Positions 12,363 through 23,374 of a stretch of DNA of 64,000 bases are shown one piece after another (position 1 is the stretch's first letter; every line of letters starts with the position of its first letter). The translations under genes and the position numbers were made by a program. The notes below the pieces were generated by a model. That model saw nothing but the letters and a program-made list of their open reading frames with translations, had not been told where the DNA came from and made no database searches. The DNA comes from Sinonovacula constricta (Eukaryota; Mollusca; Bivalvia; Cardiida; Solecurtidae): contig CM017572.1 in assembly GCA_007844125.1 (NCBI GenBank), positions 26,245,879 to 26,309,878 on the forward strand. The letters are read 5' to 3'.

Positions 12363-15300
12363 ATGGGTATCATGGTTGACAGGCGGATAATGTTGCTGAC
12401 AATAACGTCAACCGCCACTATTGCAGGCCCTGTTTGTTTGGACTGCCAGAACATATTCGACCCCAAACTATGTTCAAAAGTCAGAAGATGTGGAATACAC
12501 GAAGTAGGTTACTACAATATTGCACTGTTTCAAAAGTAAACGTTCGCGGATAACAAACAGTTCCTATGGAATGTAATAAGTTCTTTGTCTCTAAAATTAT
12601 GTGGCATATCATATTTGTCGTTAAGTGTCGTGTCTGTAAATCACGAGACGTTGCAGCCATCAAAAATTACAAAAAGAGAAATATTTCCATAAACAAAACA
12701 GCTATCCACTGCTATATGCACATTTTCCCATAAACTCGAGTAAATATTTACATTTTATTTACATTTTGCAAATTTAGATTTTCGTTTTTTGTCTCTTAGG
12801 GAGGAATTGTATGCATGCCAGAACGTGATTAGTATTAGGTGAATTGACAAAATATTCAGTACTGGCATTTACACAAAATTATAGAAAATTGGGCTTTGAA
12901 AATTTCGCACGAGTCAAACAAATGTAAACATCTCCTTCAGGGCCGTGGGAGTGAGTGAAGTAAATATTTAAAGTTCATCAAAATTTACTTAGGTTTTCAA
13001 AACAATTAATAAAAGAGATCTTGTTTGATAAATTAGCAAGAAAATTGCAATATGTGTATCGATTATGTACACATTCGGCACATTCTCAAAACATATTTTA
13101 CCTTTTCATTAAGTCAGCTCGATCTTTCGTCTTATTTAATACTTTTAGATAGCACATTTAACTGTACACTGAATATTACACTGCTTATAATTAGCGGCGA
13201 TTGCATATACTTTGTTAGGGTGTAATTACCAAGCGTATTTAAACCTTTATATTATATTTTGTAGCATTGTTACGCGGAAGCATCTGTGAATTCCAATGGC
13301 TTTGTTAGCTATAATTTGGGATGTAGGGACACGCAGGTAGGCAGCAAAGACATGCAAATGTATTCCAAATATACATAGGTAAATAAGAAAAGGTCCTATC
13401 AAAATTTTCACAGATATTGAAATTTTATCTACCTGCAGACCAAGGCAGACAAGGTAAATGTAAATGTGACAAAAACACAGAGACGAGACATAACACTCAA
13501 AAAGAAAAACCATCAGTTACCGCCTTGGAACGGTCAGTCGGCAAAAGGGCCAACTGGGGTGCTTAAACCTGGTTTGTGGAGCGCTCCAACCTCGCACTTC
13601 CTGAAGGTTTTTCTATCAAACAAACAGTGTAAATAAAAATATCCCGTCAAAGTGAAACAACTAACAGTAGGCACCTGCATCGGGAGTTAAAACAGATATA
13701 AAAAACTTATGTACTTTATTTGAAAGCACCCATAGCCGAGAAGGTGTTGTGACCAAGGATTTCTCGGTCAGCTCTTCAGTCGCTCACCGCGAATATTCGA
13801 GTCCAAGTGTGGGCAAAACAGCCAAGTAGGGGGTCTTCTCTCTGAAATATTGATCTTAAGACCTCTTTGGCCATTTTGCCGATTGACACTTCTAAGTCGG
13901 TAACTGATGGTTTTTCTTTATGTGAGTTATGTCTTGTCTCTGTGTTTTTGTCACATTTACATTTACCTTGTTTGCCTTTGTCTAATTGTAGATACAATTT
14001 AAATACCTGTGAAAATTTTGATAGGACCTATTCTTATTTACCTAGAGTTCACTGCCACTACCTTTTAGCCAGTTATATATTTCATATATTTTGATAGCTC
14101 CGTATTCTTTACACTACATGTATAAAAGAACCACCCCCACTTCAGGAAGTGCAAGGTTAAAGCTCTGTCAACTGGTTTTAGCACATTTTGCCGGCTATTC
14201 CAAGGCGGTAATGGTTGATGTTCTCTATTGTTGTAACTTTTGAACTTGGCCGGCATACTATTTTTTACATTTTAGTGTATATTTTAATTCCCTTAGTACC
14301 TTGTCATTGTGTCGTATATTGAGCGATACCCTGTCTGCAAACTGTCAGCGTGGAGACCATTATTCAAGATCCAGTTCTTCACGAACATGCACGACAATGA
14401 TGTTTGTGCATGTTTTAGATGTGTGTACACGGCAGCAAAAGATTAATATTGAACTCTGGCTTTACGATATGTTCCGATTGTTGTTCTGACAACCTGTGTA
14501 ACAACCAACTGTGCGGATCCTCTGGTATGTCACATTTTACATTTCAACAAAAAATGTCATAGAATAAGCACTTTATAAATCAAATGCCGAAAAGCCCTAT
14601 TTGGGCGGTGATTGTCGAAAATCTGGTATCTGCATAAATATGGACAAATCCAAAAAAAAATAATGGTTTCTAGAAACGGCGGTCCTATTGAAGAATATGA
14701 AAGATGGACCTTTAATGGAAACCCAATAGAAGCTGTGCCTCTTTATAAATACCTTGGTGCTTGCTTTACAAGTACATGCACGCTATCTTGGTCAAAGATG
14801 ATAATCATCTAAGCTAAAAAAGCCATTAAAACAGGTTTTGTATCTGTAAATATCAACAGTCGTTTGATCATTGTAGCCACAATTAAACTATTCGATAGTA
14901 TGATACTACAAATGTTGTGCTATTCAACAGAAATGTGAGATTACCAGGTTTCAGATGAAATTAAAAGAGATCATGCTGACTAGTGTAAAAGAATATGTCG
15001 TTTAAATCAGAATGTAAACAATTTCTTTGCTTTAATAACAATATTGTAATAAGTATGTCCAGATGTATAAAATACGGGGCAAAACTAACACAAATGTCAA
15101 ACCATAGATATCCGAAGCTGTGTTGTATGTTGTTAAGAAACCTTGATAATGCTGGAAGAGTGACTTGGGCGTCTCACGTAAGTAAACTGACTGTTTTGAG
15201 ACTGGGGTTGCATGTGCTTGGATAACAAACGAAATTGCAAATGATAAGTTTTTTGTCTTGTTATTTACTGACAGGCTAAAGGTAGAGCAAATGTAATGCT

Positions 15301-16218
15301 GTCTCTTCCATTGAAGAGTATCAACATTACGGTTAAAATGATTCAAAACTGGGGGTATATATATATGCGTATAGTCTTTAATTTTATTCTTGTAAATGAA
15401 TTTTACTTATATGATTTCTGTTAAATTTGATAACAAATTCGTTACCGAGTATATTCAATTTTTATTATATTTTGCAGCAACAACCAATATACTTTATAAA
15501 ACATTTTGTGCAACTCCGAAATAAATCGTGCGGCTATCAAGAGCTTGGTGATTTTTGCAATAAAGTGCAATAAGCAGAAAAGTTGGAAAAAATCAGTCAT
15601 AAACGTTCTGGGTTTGTAAACAATAAATTACATAAATTCTGTACATTTTCTGTTACACTTGCTTTACCCGAAGGACTGTGCGATTCAAAATCTACAAAGT
15701 AATATAAACGAGTGACACAAGACACTCTACTTTAAATACTTTAAATAATTACTTGATGTTGAAAAGTATTTATCCATGGATATTTCTTACCGGTACAAGA
15801 ATCTTCTGGTTGTTGATCGCAGTTATAGATATGCCCTGTATGTCAGAATAAGTATACGAATACAGTGGAAGATGAGTTATACTTTCTTCTTGTCTGTCCT
15901 GTGTATGATAAACTACGTGAAGATTTATTTCTATTAATTTGAAAACTAATGCAATCTTCCAAACGTTCTATAATATTCTGTCGGAAACGAGTGAGAAAAA
16001 AGTATTGTCACTGGGCCGATATTTAAACAAGGCATTTGCACTGAGAGTAGCACGTGTTCCAAACTAAATACCATTTCATCCCCTTCCTTCCTTTATTGTC
16101 ACTTTAATACTGAACATCTGTCATGTTGCCGAAGTCAATGATGATGGTAATGATGACGATGCTGATAATGCTACTGCTGACGTTGACGATGGTGTAGTTA
16201 TGGTGGTGGTGGTGGTGG

Positions 16219-16249
<31 letters not shown>

Positions 16250-19200
16250 AATGATGATGATGATGATGATGACGAAGAAGATGATAATGATAATGATGAT
16301 GACGACGATGTGTCAGGTTTCCCGTCTCCACGAGGGCACTTGTGCTACAACTGTTCTCAGGTTACAGAGCTGGAATCTTGCACGACTGTGGAGATGTGTC
16401 GCCCGGGAGAAGTGAGTATTTGATAAAAGACCTAGGTCTGAGGATATATATAAAGTTGAGCTCTGAAATCATCCCTAAGCATCTGATTGGTCAGATTTTC
16501 CAATGTCAATTGAAATGCAACCTGTCAAATCCTTAAGAAGGGTCTCGGGATACAGCTCAAAGTTGTATAACTTCGGGTCCATATCATTGATGCGAGATAT
16601 AAAAAGCATGATGCGTGCTCAATTTCTGTAGACTTCTATACCAAACAAACACATTAAAACATTCGTTTTTGATCATTTGTTTGCTCTATAACGGCTAAAT
16701 GACTCTATCTATGTATTCAGTTCTTCTCTGTTGTTTATGTTTCTGTTTATTGTTACCCTTAACAAGTAACTTTTCTCTGCATTAAGATAAAGAGGTTATT
16801 TACAATGAGATAGTGTGGTGATGTTTTATACAAGAAAAACAAATAGGTAAACATTATTGCACCGTTGAGGTACATGTAAGTTCATTGAGTATATACCAGG
16901 TAATACCTGTCTTGTCTAATATATATATAATAACCGAAACTATTATTTAACTCTAAATCCGCGACTTATCATATCATTACAAGTTATCTGTCATTACAAG
17001 CTGTCTGTCATTACAAGCTGTCTGTCATTACAAGTTGTCTGTCATTACAAGTTGTCTGTCATTACAAGCTGTCTGTCATTACAAGTTGTCTGTCATTACA
17101 AGCTGCCTGTCATAACAGGCTGTCTGTAACAATGTTGTCTTACCTTTTGAAGCTGATCTCGACATTTTACATGTTTTAATCAGTTTGACATGCCGGCTGT
17201 TTTTACAACGGCTACAGAAACCTTGTATTTTGCGACCACTGCACTCTACTACTCTCAATTCTCAAAGTTCATATTGTTTTCAGACGTTTAACTATTAACC
17301 AGTTTGTGTTTGTATTTCGAATTGTTGTCTGTATATTTAAAATCTATTTAAAGGGAAACAACACTGTTCACTGTCTGATATTTGCTTGTTTCTTCTCTTT
17401 AGATAAAACTGTTTCACAATTAAAAGGGAATACAAATGATTTTCCTTACAACTGTTTTAATATTGTTAAGTCTAAATCAGTTTCTGTTTGAATTACTCTA
17501 GGTCTGATGTTAATTTACCTTCACTGTCTATTACAGATGTGTTCTATTGAGACGACTGTGGTAGTGGACTTGTTGCTGAAAACAGGCTGCCTTCCAAAGA
17601 CGGTCTGATTTGTTAACCTTAATATATACTGATGTGATTTCAGTTTCAGAAACATTTCTAAGTTTAAATATCGCTAAATTTCTATCTATTCTGCCTGTAG
17701 GTTTCTTACAGAACCATGCTTAACAATTCAACAGCTGTATGCACCGATGAACAGAATAGTTGTTTTAGTCACACCTCGCATAGACACACTGGCCATTAAA
17801 GCAACGTTTACGACGTTTAGTAGAGGAATAGCCAAACAGTTGTCTGGGTAGAACCATAAGTACACCATAGGTCAGTCACATGACCTTATCACATTAAATC
17901 TTCCTGTGATCGAGACTCGAACCCACGCGATCAGCAACAGAGGAGTTACAAATTCGTGGCTTTAGACCTTGATCAGGAATGCACTTTCTCCTGTAAAAGT
18001 ATTGAACGTATTACAGAAAAGCATTACGCCATAGTAAAAGTAAATAACGATGCTGTCAAAATGTAATCTACAGCCAACTCTAAACTAAGAAACGTTTCTA
18101 AAAGTGAGACATGAACGGCTGCCATTAAACAAGTATATATATTAATATATATTAGATTGTGCATTGCAAGAAAAAGAATTTGATTTACTAATTACACCTA
18201 AAAAGTCGTGACAGTATGATTCTTTGAAAAATTCGAACTTATTACACATTTTAACCTACCACAATGAAACTAAATTTGGAGAAGATAAATACCAACAATT
18301 AGCATTTCATTTTTTAAATCTACCATTTTTAAGGCATAGATGTCTCAACCTATTTTTACCTAATTACAAATACTGACGTAAGGTCATCTCTTATGAACAT
18401 CAAATAAATCTCTGGTTCAATTCCTATTAAAAACCGTTCGTTTAGCATGTTTTCAGTGTGGCGTCAGTATTATTGTTATACCATTCCAAAATCAAATACT
18501 GACACTATATCTGTGCAGGTTACGAGTATAATGCATTTAAACATAACTTGATTCTAAGTACACTTACACACCTTAAGTTAAATCCAAGTCAAATAACACG
18601 TAACAGGATTTTCACAACGTCACTGTCTGTTTGATATATAATCGAGATACACAAATCGCATCCGATGTTTGAAGTTAAGGTTAAGTTGACATGTAAATAT
18701 TGGCACGTGGGAGGGGTTGGGAGGGTCAGAGAAACATCAAATGTTAAGTAAGTAGAAAAGTATGTAAAGACAACACTTTGCGTGATCGTGTGGTGTTATT
18801 TTGTTTTGGGGGAAAATCGCATGGTGTTTCGGTACTTACAAGGTTATTTATTATAAGAGATCAAGACATAAGGTTTATAAAATAACCATCAGCCCAGTGT
18901 TTTTTTTAAGTATTTCTGCATATATTAGAAAATTGAACAAAGATTAGACGTAAGAACACATGCAAGTGCAATATGAACAATGAAACCCTGATTTGAGTCT
19001 TTGAACAAAGAGAATGGTATCAACAGTTATGTCCACCAACTGGAGTGCTTTCACCAGGTTTATGTCTCAAAGTTTAAACTAGTGATCAAAATTATAATTC
19101 TTTGCAGTCTTGTTCAAGCCATGGATACCCGAAGTGCTGTGACGATGACTTATGTAACAACAAGATTCTGAATGATAGCCAAACAGTCACCTGCTCAGGT

Positions 19201-22200
19201 AACGAAGGCTTTCAGGTCATAGCGTTAGAAAATCATCCAGGTATATATTAATCTACCATCTGCTTTAATTCGGGTGTCTTGCAAAACAAAAATAGAAAAA
19301 GAAATGTTGCTGCGAAGGTTTTACTCAAAGCTGCCCTTAGAGTTTACCGTATTAGATGTTCAGACATCGAAATAAACACGACGGTGTTTCCATGCAACAT
19401 CCGAAGCTTGTTCAGAAATTGTTGGGACACTGTCAAGGGGGACGGCAATGGTTTAGAACATTTAGATTTGCGTAATAATGCCAACAGTAGCACCACAAAC
19501 TGTTTTAGAATTGACACAAACTGATAGCTTTGTGTATCGTGCTAGTTTGTTTGTTTGTTTCTTTGTTTGGGTTATCGTCCCACCAACAATATTTCAGTTA
19601 TTTGGAAACGGCGTCCACTTGAAGCAGATATAGTTATGCCTTCACTCTGTATACCATGCCGTGAACACCTTTCATGATACCACACCCAGTCATATTATCC
19701 TGAAACCGGGCCATCCAGTCGTGGATCTACCCTTATATTTGCTTGAGCGTTAGCAAGGCAGCTATACCACTACCATTTTTATGACTTAGATATGTGGCGG
19801 CACGGGATCGAAGACGGGGCCTCCCGTACCTGGGGCCGACGCTTGTGCTATAGTGCAAAGATGACGAATTTAGAAACATTAAAATAAACACCGAAATTAA
19901 GCAGGAAAATGGACGAATGTTCATTGATATTTATTAAATCGCTGGCGTAAGTCATGTAAAACTTATTCTAAGAAAGTGCAAATTTTGGCTGCATAGGGAA
20001 TCGCCTTGCAAAAGGGCAAATGATGTAGGACATTTTACTTGTGTACTTAAAATAAACTGCATACTTATCTATAAAGGTTATGTTCAAAATATATTAACAT
20101 AGAAAAATAGAGATAAATGTCAGCATCTAACCCAGCTCCGTGCGCTCTGATAAAATACGACGTGATTGTCACGACGTAGGCTTGATCTGATAAAATACAA
20201 CTTGATTGTCACGACGTAGGCTTGATCTGATAAAATACGACAGGATTGTCACGACGTAGGCTTGATCTGATAAAATACAACTTGATTGTCATATCATCGG
20301 TGTGCTCCTGGGAAAAAGGTAATAGTTTTCAAATGGCAGCAGAGAAAACTACCACGACACCAGCTAGTCGATAATTTGGATATAATAAAGCATAGGTGTC
20401 TTTTGTATACTTTACACTTAACATGTCTTAGTTTGCAGTGTTTTGTTCATTTCAAATTGGAATTATTATATAAAGTCCCGTGAAGATGATTAGGCGATTT
20501 AAAATAACTGTTCATTTTTTAAGTTGCTGTTTTAGTTTAGTTTCTTTGAGCCAGCTGACCTGAGAACGACCGGTAGTTATTTCCAAACATTTGTCTAGAG
20601 TCACCCTCCACTAACAGTAATATCTCGACATTCGTAGGTCCACAATGATTAGTTGAACGTAGAAGACTTGAAAATAATTGTGTCGGTGCGCTTGAACAGC
20701 AGCAACAACAACAAAAATAACAACAACAACAGATAGAAATAACTGTGCTGCATGGCTATCACACCAACTGTGTTATATGGCTATTAAACTAACCTTGCTA
20801 TATGGCTATCAGACTAACTGTGTTATGTGGCTTTCAAACTAACTATGTTATATGTCTACCAGACTAGCTGTTTTATAGGGCTATCAAGGGCCGTGCCTTT
20901 CTGCAAAAACTATGTTTGATAATGGATGTAACAATTAACCGTAATTCTGACTAAACAATAAAAAAAGATTTAGTATAGATATCAGTACACCAAGCATAAA
21001 AGGAGTCAAATTTGATGTTTTCTTCACCATCTCGTCATCGCAGATCCAGTTATCACAGAAATCTCCAGTTTTCCGGAAGTCTGGACCGCAGGAGGAACGG
21101 CCTACCTCCACTGCTCTGCAGCTGGTGTGCCGAGGCCGACCATAGTCTGGCAGTCGTATACGGTATAACATAGTAAATATTTATTGCATAAATCGGTTAG
21201 AAAAAATATATAATACATGTAACATACACAGCATAAATATCATATGTAACAAGTATAATATAATTTAATAAATATAATATGATATAATATAATATAATAT
21301 GATATAATATAATATAATATAATATAATATAATATAATATAATATAATATAATATAATATAATATAATATAATAAATACAATATAATATAATATAATACA
21401 TATTACATATTTAAAACGTATCACATATATCCAACCACGGGTGCGAAGGGGCGAACACTATTCACACCTAATATTTTACTTTTATAATGTATTGTAATAC
21501 AAAAATATGTCATCATATGTTATATTATATACATATTATATTCAGCATATAAGTTATTAGCTACGTACGTTCTCAAAAAAGTTCTCTTCAGATTAAAGAA
21601 AAATTTAAGTATTAAGTTGTTTTCTATATGTTTAAACTGCCTTTATAGTATAGGCAAAAGTCTACAAAAATAACAAAGATACGTAGTGACTAAACTTTTC
21701 AAACAAATGCCACTAACGTTTGTACATAGTTGTATGGACAAAGATATTTCTATTGTACCTAATTTATGGTAGTTATTACAGTTGAATATGATTATTATAA
21801 CACTGGTTTCCAATGTCATTTTAATCCATCCACTTTCTGAACAGGTTATGGTTCTTTGAAAATAATGTTAAACAAACTGCATGTGTCGTCTCGTCATGAT
21901 ACGAGAATTCTGTCGAAACACTGACTTTCATGTTGGTTTTCAATAACTTAAAGCCGTCCGAATTTACAAAAAAAAAATATGTTACATCATAATACCATGA
22001 TACCATCTTATTATGATCAGGTTCATTGCTTGTATCACCATACTGATTCCATAAATAATAAATTTTATACAGGCTTCATAATGTGGAAAACTATTTTCAA
22101 CTTTAAAACTGCGTGATTTATTAAGGTACATTAACAACTGACTCGACAGCCTTACATTATATCTAAAATTTTGTAAAATTGTTTCCATTTTCTACAGGAT

Positions 22201-22338
22201 CTAAACGTTATTGGAATTGACGAGTCTAGTATTGGGATATTCAACATAGATTCGACCGAACACGGAGGGCTTTATCGCTGCAGTGCCGCCAACACGTGCG
22301 GAAATGTCACAAAAGATTTCAGGCCAACTTTTAACTAA
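12363..22338 (+). CDS. Secreted protein with two LU (Ly6/uPAR) domains and one Ig domain, seven exons
   Basis: Exons: 12363-12503, 14419-14524, 16317-16411, 17537-17602, 19108-19198, 21044-21162, 22198-22338. Phases agree at every junction (0,1,0,0,1,0), giving 252 residues (249 if the ATG at 12372 is used). Residues 1-21 form a signal peptide (VDRRIMLLTITSTATIA, then GPVC). LU1 (about 25-78) starts CLDC and ends CCSDNLCNN. LU2 (about 92-154) starts CYNC, ends CCDDDLCNN, and has all ten LU cysteines. The Ig domain (about 167-248) has LHCSA, a tryptophan 12 residues later (IVW), and GGLYRCSA before the second cysteine. It ends FRPTFN-TAA with no transmembrane or GPI tail, so it should be secreted. 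LU domains are disulphide-rich three-finger folds that usually bind proteins; the ligand is unknown. AATAAA follows at 22384. The LU1 N-terminal part and the exon 2 acceptor are the least certain points. Confidence 0.8.
13376..13700 (+). repeat. Dispersed repeat R1, longest copy
   Basis: Reference copy of the family, in intron 1 of the LU-LU-Ig gene. Landmarks in order: AAGGTCCTATCAAAATTTTC, GACAAAAACACAGAGACGAG, CAGTTACCGCCTTGGAACGG, GTCGGCAAAAGGGCCAACTG, CTCGCACTTCCTGAAGG. No reading frame. A second copy in opposite orientation starts 170 bp downstream. Confidence 0.7.
13867..14045 (-). repeat. Dispersed repeat R1, inverted partner copy
   Basis: Reverse complement of about 13376-13550, including AAAATTTTGATAGGACCT and CTCTGTGTTTTTGTCACATT. 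Together with that copy it forms an imperfect inverted repeat with arms of about 170 bp. A further R1 segment in this orientation (CTTCAGGAAGTGCAAGG to CCAAGGCGGTAATGG) lies at about 14130-14225. Confidence 0.7.
14600..15235 (+). pseudogene. Decayed non-LTR retrotransposon ORF2, reverse transcriptase C-terminal part
   Basis: Translated pieces match the thumb region of LINE reverse transcriptases: KIMVSRNGGPIEEYERW, then VPLYKYLGACFTS and TLSW. Further pieces in shifted frames include KRICRLNQNVNNFF-type and SRCIKYGAKLTQMSNHRYPK, then LDNAGRVTWASHV. Stops and frameshifts break it throughout, so it is dead. It sits in intron 2 of the LU-LU-Ig gene in the same orientation. I do not assign a clade; the YKYLG and W-A-S motifs fit CR1-like or related elements. 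Confidence 0.7.
15465..15665. repeat. Dispersed repeat R3, copy 1
   Basis: Aligns along its length with 27905-28085. Shared landmarks: TTTTATTATATTTTGCA-type start, ATCAAGAGCT, ATTTGCAATAA, GGGTTTGTAAA-type end. No coding capacity. It lies between the two surviving parts of the LINE remnant and may have inserted into it. Confidence 0.5.
15720..16065 (+). pseudogene. LINE ORF2 C-terminal tail remnant
   Basis: Frames include DEVILSSCLSCV-like degenerate sequence corresponding to the usual ExYHFLLxCPxYxxLR motif, followed by an FQTFYNILSETSEK-like stretch and KAFALRVARVPN at the end. This is the characteristic tail of LINE ORF2 proteins and probably continues the element at 14600, separated by inserted or diverged DNA. 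Confidence 0.5.
16137..16312 (+). repeat. (GAT/GGT)n microsatellite
   Basis: A TGG run followed by imperfect GAT/GAC repeats. It abuts the acceptor of LU-LU-Ig exon 3 (exon starts 16317), so the usual pyrimidine tract is missing there. His-rich and Met-rich frames across it are artefacts. Confidence 0.9.
16974..17127 (+). repeat. 17-bp minisatellite in intron 3
   Basis: About nine copies of TCATTACAAGCTGTCTG, with CTG/TTG variants and decay at both ends. It lies between exons 3 and 4 of the LU-LU-Ig gene. No function is evident. Confidence 0.9.
19562..19860 (-). mobile_element. tRNA-derived SINE, copy 1
   Basis: On the minus strand the head is tRNA-like (AGCGTCGGCCCCAGGTACGG, then TTCGATCCCGTGCCGCC, with the B box). 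It is followed by a body shared with the 25.0- and 60.6-kb copies (GTCAGGATAATGTGACTG-type and CTTCAAGTGGACGCCG) and a tail ending GGTGGGACGATAAC. It lies in intron 5 of the LU-LU-Ig gene, antisense to it. Confidence 0.75.
20149..20292 (+). repeat. 40-bp minisatellite
   Basis: 3.6 copies of a 40-bp unit starting GATAAAATACGACGTGATTG, at 20149, 20189, 20229 and 20269. Units are nearly identical and differ mainly by A/G in CGACGT versus CAACTT. Intron 5. Confidence 0.9.
20745..20890 (+). repeat. Degenerate 25-26-bp minisatellite
   Basis: About six diverged units around TTATATGGCTATCAGACTAAC. More decayed than the 40-bp array 0.5 kb upstream. Intron 5. Confidence 0.8.
21244..21402 (+). repeat. 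(AATAT)n microsatellite
   Basis: A pentanucleotide repeat with a few interruptions, between exons 6 and 7. Tyr/Ile-rich frames across it are artefacts. A related (TATTA)n tract is at 42447. Confidence 0.95.
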
Positions 22339-22383
22339 ATTGTGCGACGTTTTATGTACGCCGATAATGCGAAATACTATGCA

Positions 22384-22389
22384 AATAAA
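22384..22389 (+). terminator. Poly(A) signal of the LU-LU-Ig gene
   Basis: AATAAA begins 46 nt after the stop codon, followed by a T-rich stretch. This is a plausible cleavage signal and implies a very short 3' UTR. Confidence 0.55.
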
Positions 22390-23292
22390 TTGTTTTCTTC
22401 ATAAATACCCATGCTTTTTCGCTTCCCTAGATGCATAAAGTTATGTGTAAATCGGTCTGACTTTAAAACGTTTTTAATTTAAAAAAAATGACAGGGTTTT
22501 TCATGCTCAGACTGTTCAACAAATACATTCGGATTATCTTGGTTATTTTAAATCTAAAATAGGCCTCGGACAAAATATGGGGAAAAAGTAGCTCCGCCAA
22601 GCTGTCGCAGGCAATCTCCAAAGACCGTGATTCACATGTGTCTGTTGACACAGTAAATTGCTAAATGACACACATGCAGCAATATATTGAAAAGAAACAA
22701 TTATATTTATTTATGATATAAAAACTAAGACATATACACGTGTGCAAATGTCTTTGATATATTTATGTATGGATGCCATTTTTAGAAATCACACAGACCT
22801 TACAATACTGATAAGTATGTCGTAGGACAGGTTTGACATGAAAACTTGCGTTTAACTGTCAGATATTTGTGTTGATGTTGTAAGTCTTGTTCAAAAAAGG
22901 TCATTAATAAATTCATTACTTATTTGTGTTATTTGTAATAGACAATCTTCCTTTGTTCAAACGCACAGGACCGGAGCACGTACCGAGAATCCCGGTGTAT
23001 TAATACTATTAACTCAAGGTTCTTATTTGAACGTGTACGCAAAGAGTTAATAATGATGATGCTAACCAAAAAAAGTTAGGTCGATATACCTTGATTGACA
23101 ATGCCGACATAACCATCTACGTACAATTTGTTTTAAATTATTGTGTTGCAGTAAATATTAAACTATGGAAATACTAGATTTCGATGCGATATTGTGTCCA
23201 TTTTTAAAGGGATGTGTACTGTTTAGTAACGATATGCCAACCGAATGTTGCTTTCGACCTAAACTAACACCAAGAATTATATTCAGACTGTG
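22390..23292. other. Intergenic gap between convergent genes
   Basis: The plus-strand LU-LU-Ig gene and the minus-strand EF-hand paralog 1 converge here. I see no exon or recognisable repeat. Confidence 0.55.
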
Positions 23293-23298
23293 TTTATT
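23293..23298 (-). terminator. Poly(A) signal of EF-hand paralog 1
   Basis: AATAAA on the minus strand, 77 nt after the stop codon that ends at 23375. Confidence 0.5.
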
Positions 23299-23374
23299 TT
23301 CAAGAAATGACATACACACACATAAACAAACGTTTCACTGTTAACTGGCACGACGAATCATTGAACAATGTCTA

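Noticed and set aside
12801..12825. Very strong acceptor (TTTTTTGTCTCTTAG) followed by GGIVCMPERD
   Set aside because: In the required phase it reaches a stop before any good donor, so it cannot be an internal LU1 exon.
14297..14418. Segment after acceptor CCCTTAG reading YLVIVSYIERYPVCK as a possible middle exon of LU1
   Set aside because: It has no usable donor before its frame closes and lacks the expected cysteine. The exon from 14419 joins exon 1 directly in phase with matching cysteine spacing.
16104..16415. His-rich (minus) and Met/Val-rich (plus) open frames
   Set aside because: They are readings of the GAT/GGT microsatellite. Only the 16317-16411 LU exon in this area is accepted.
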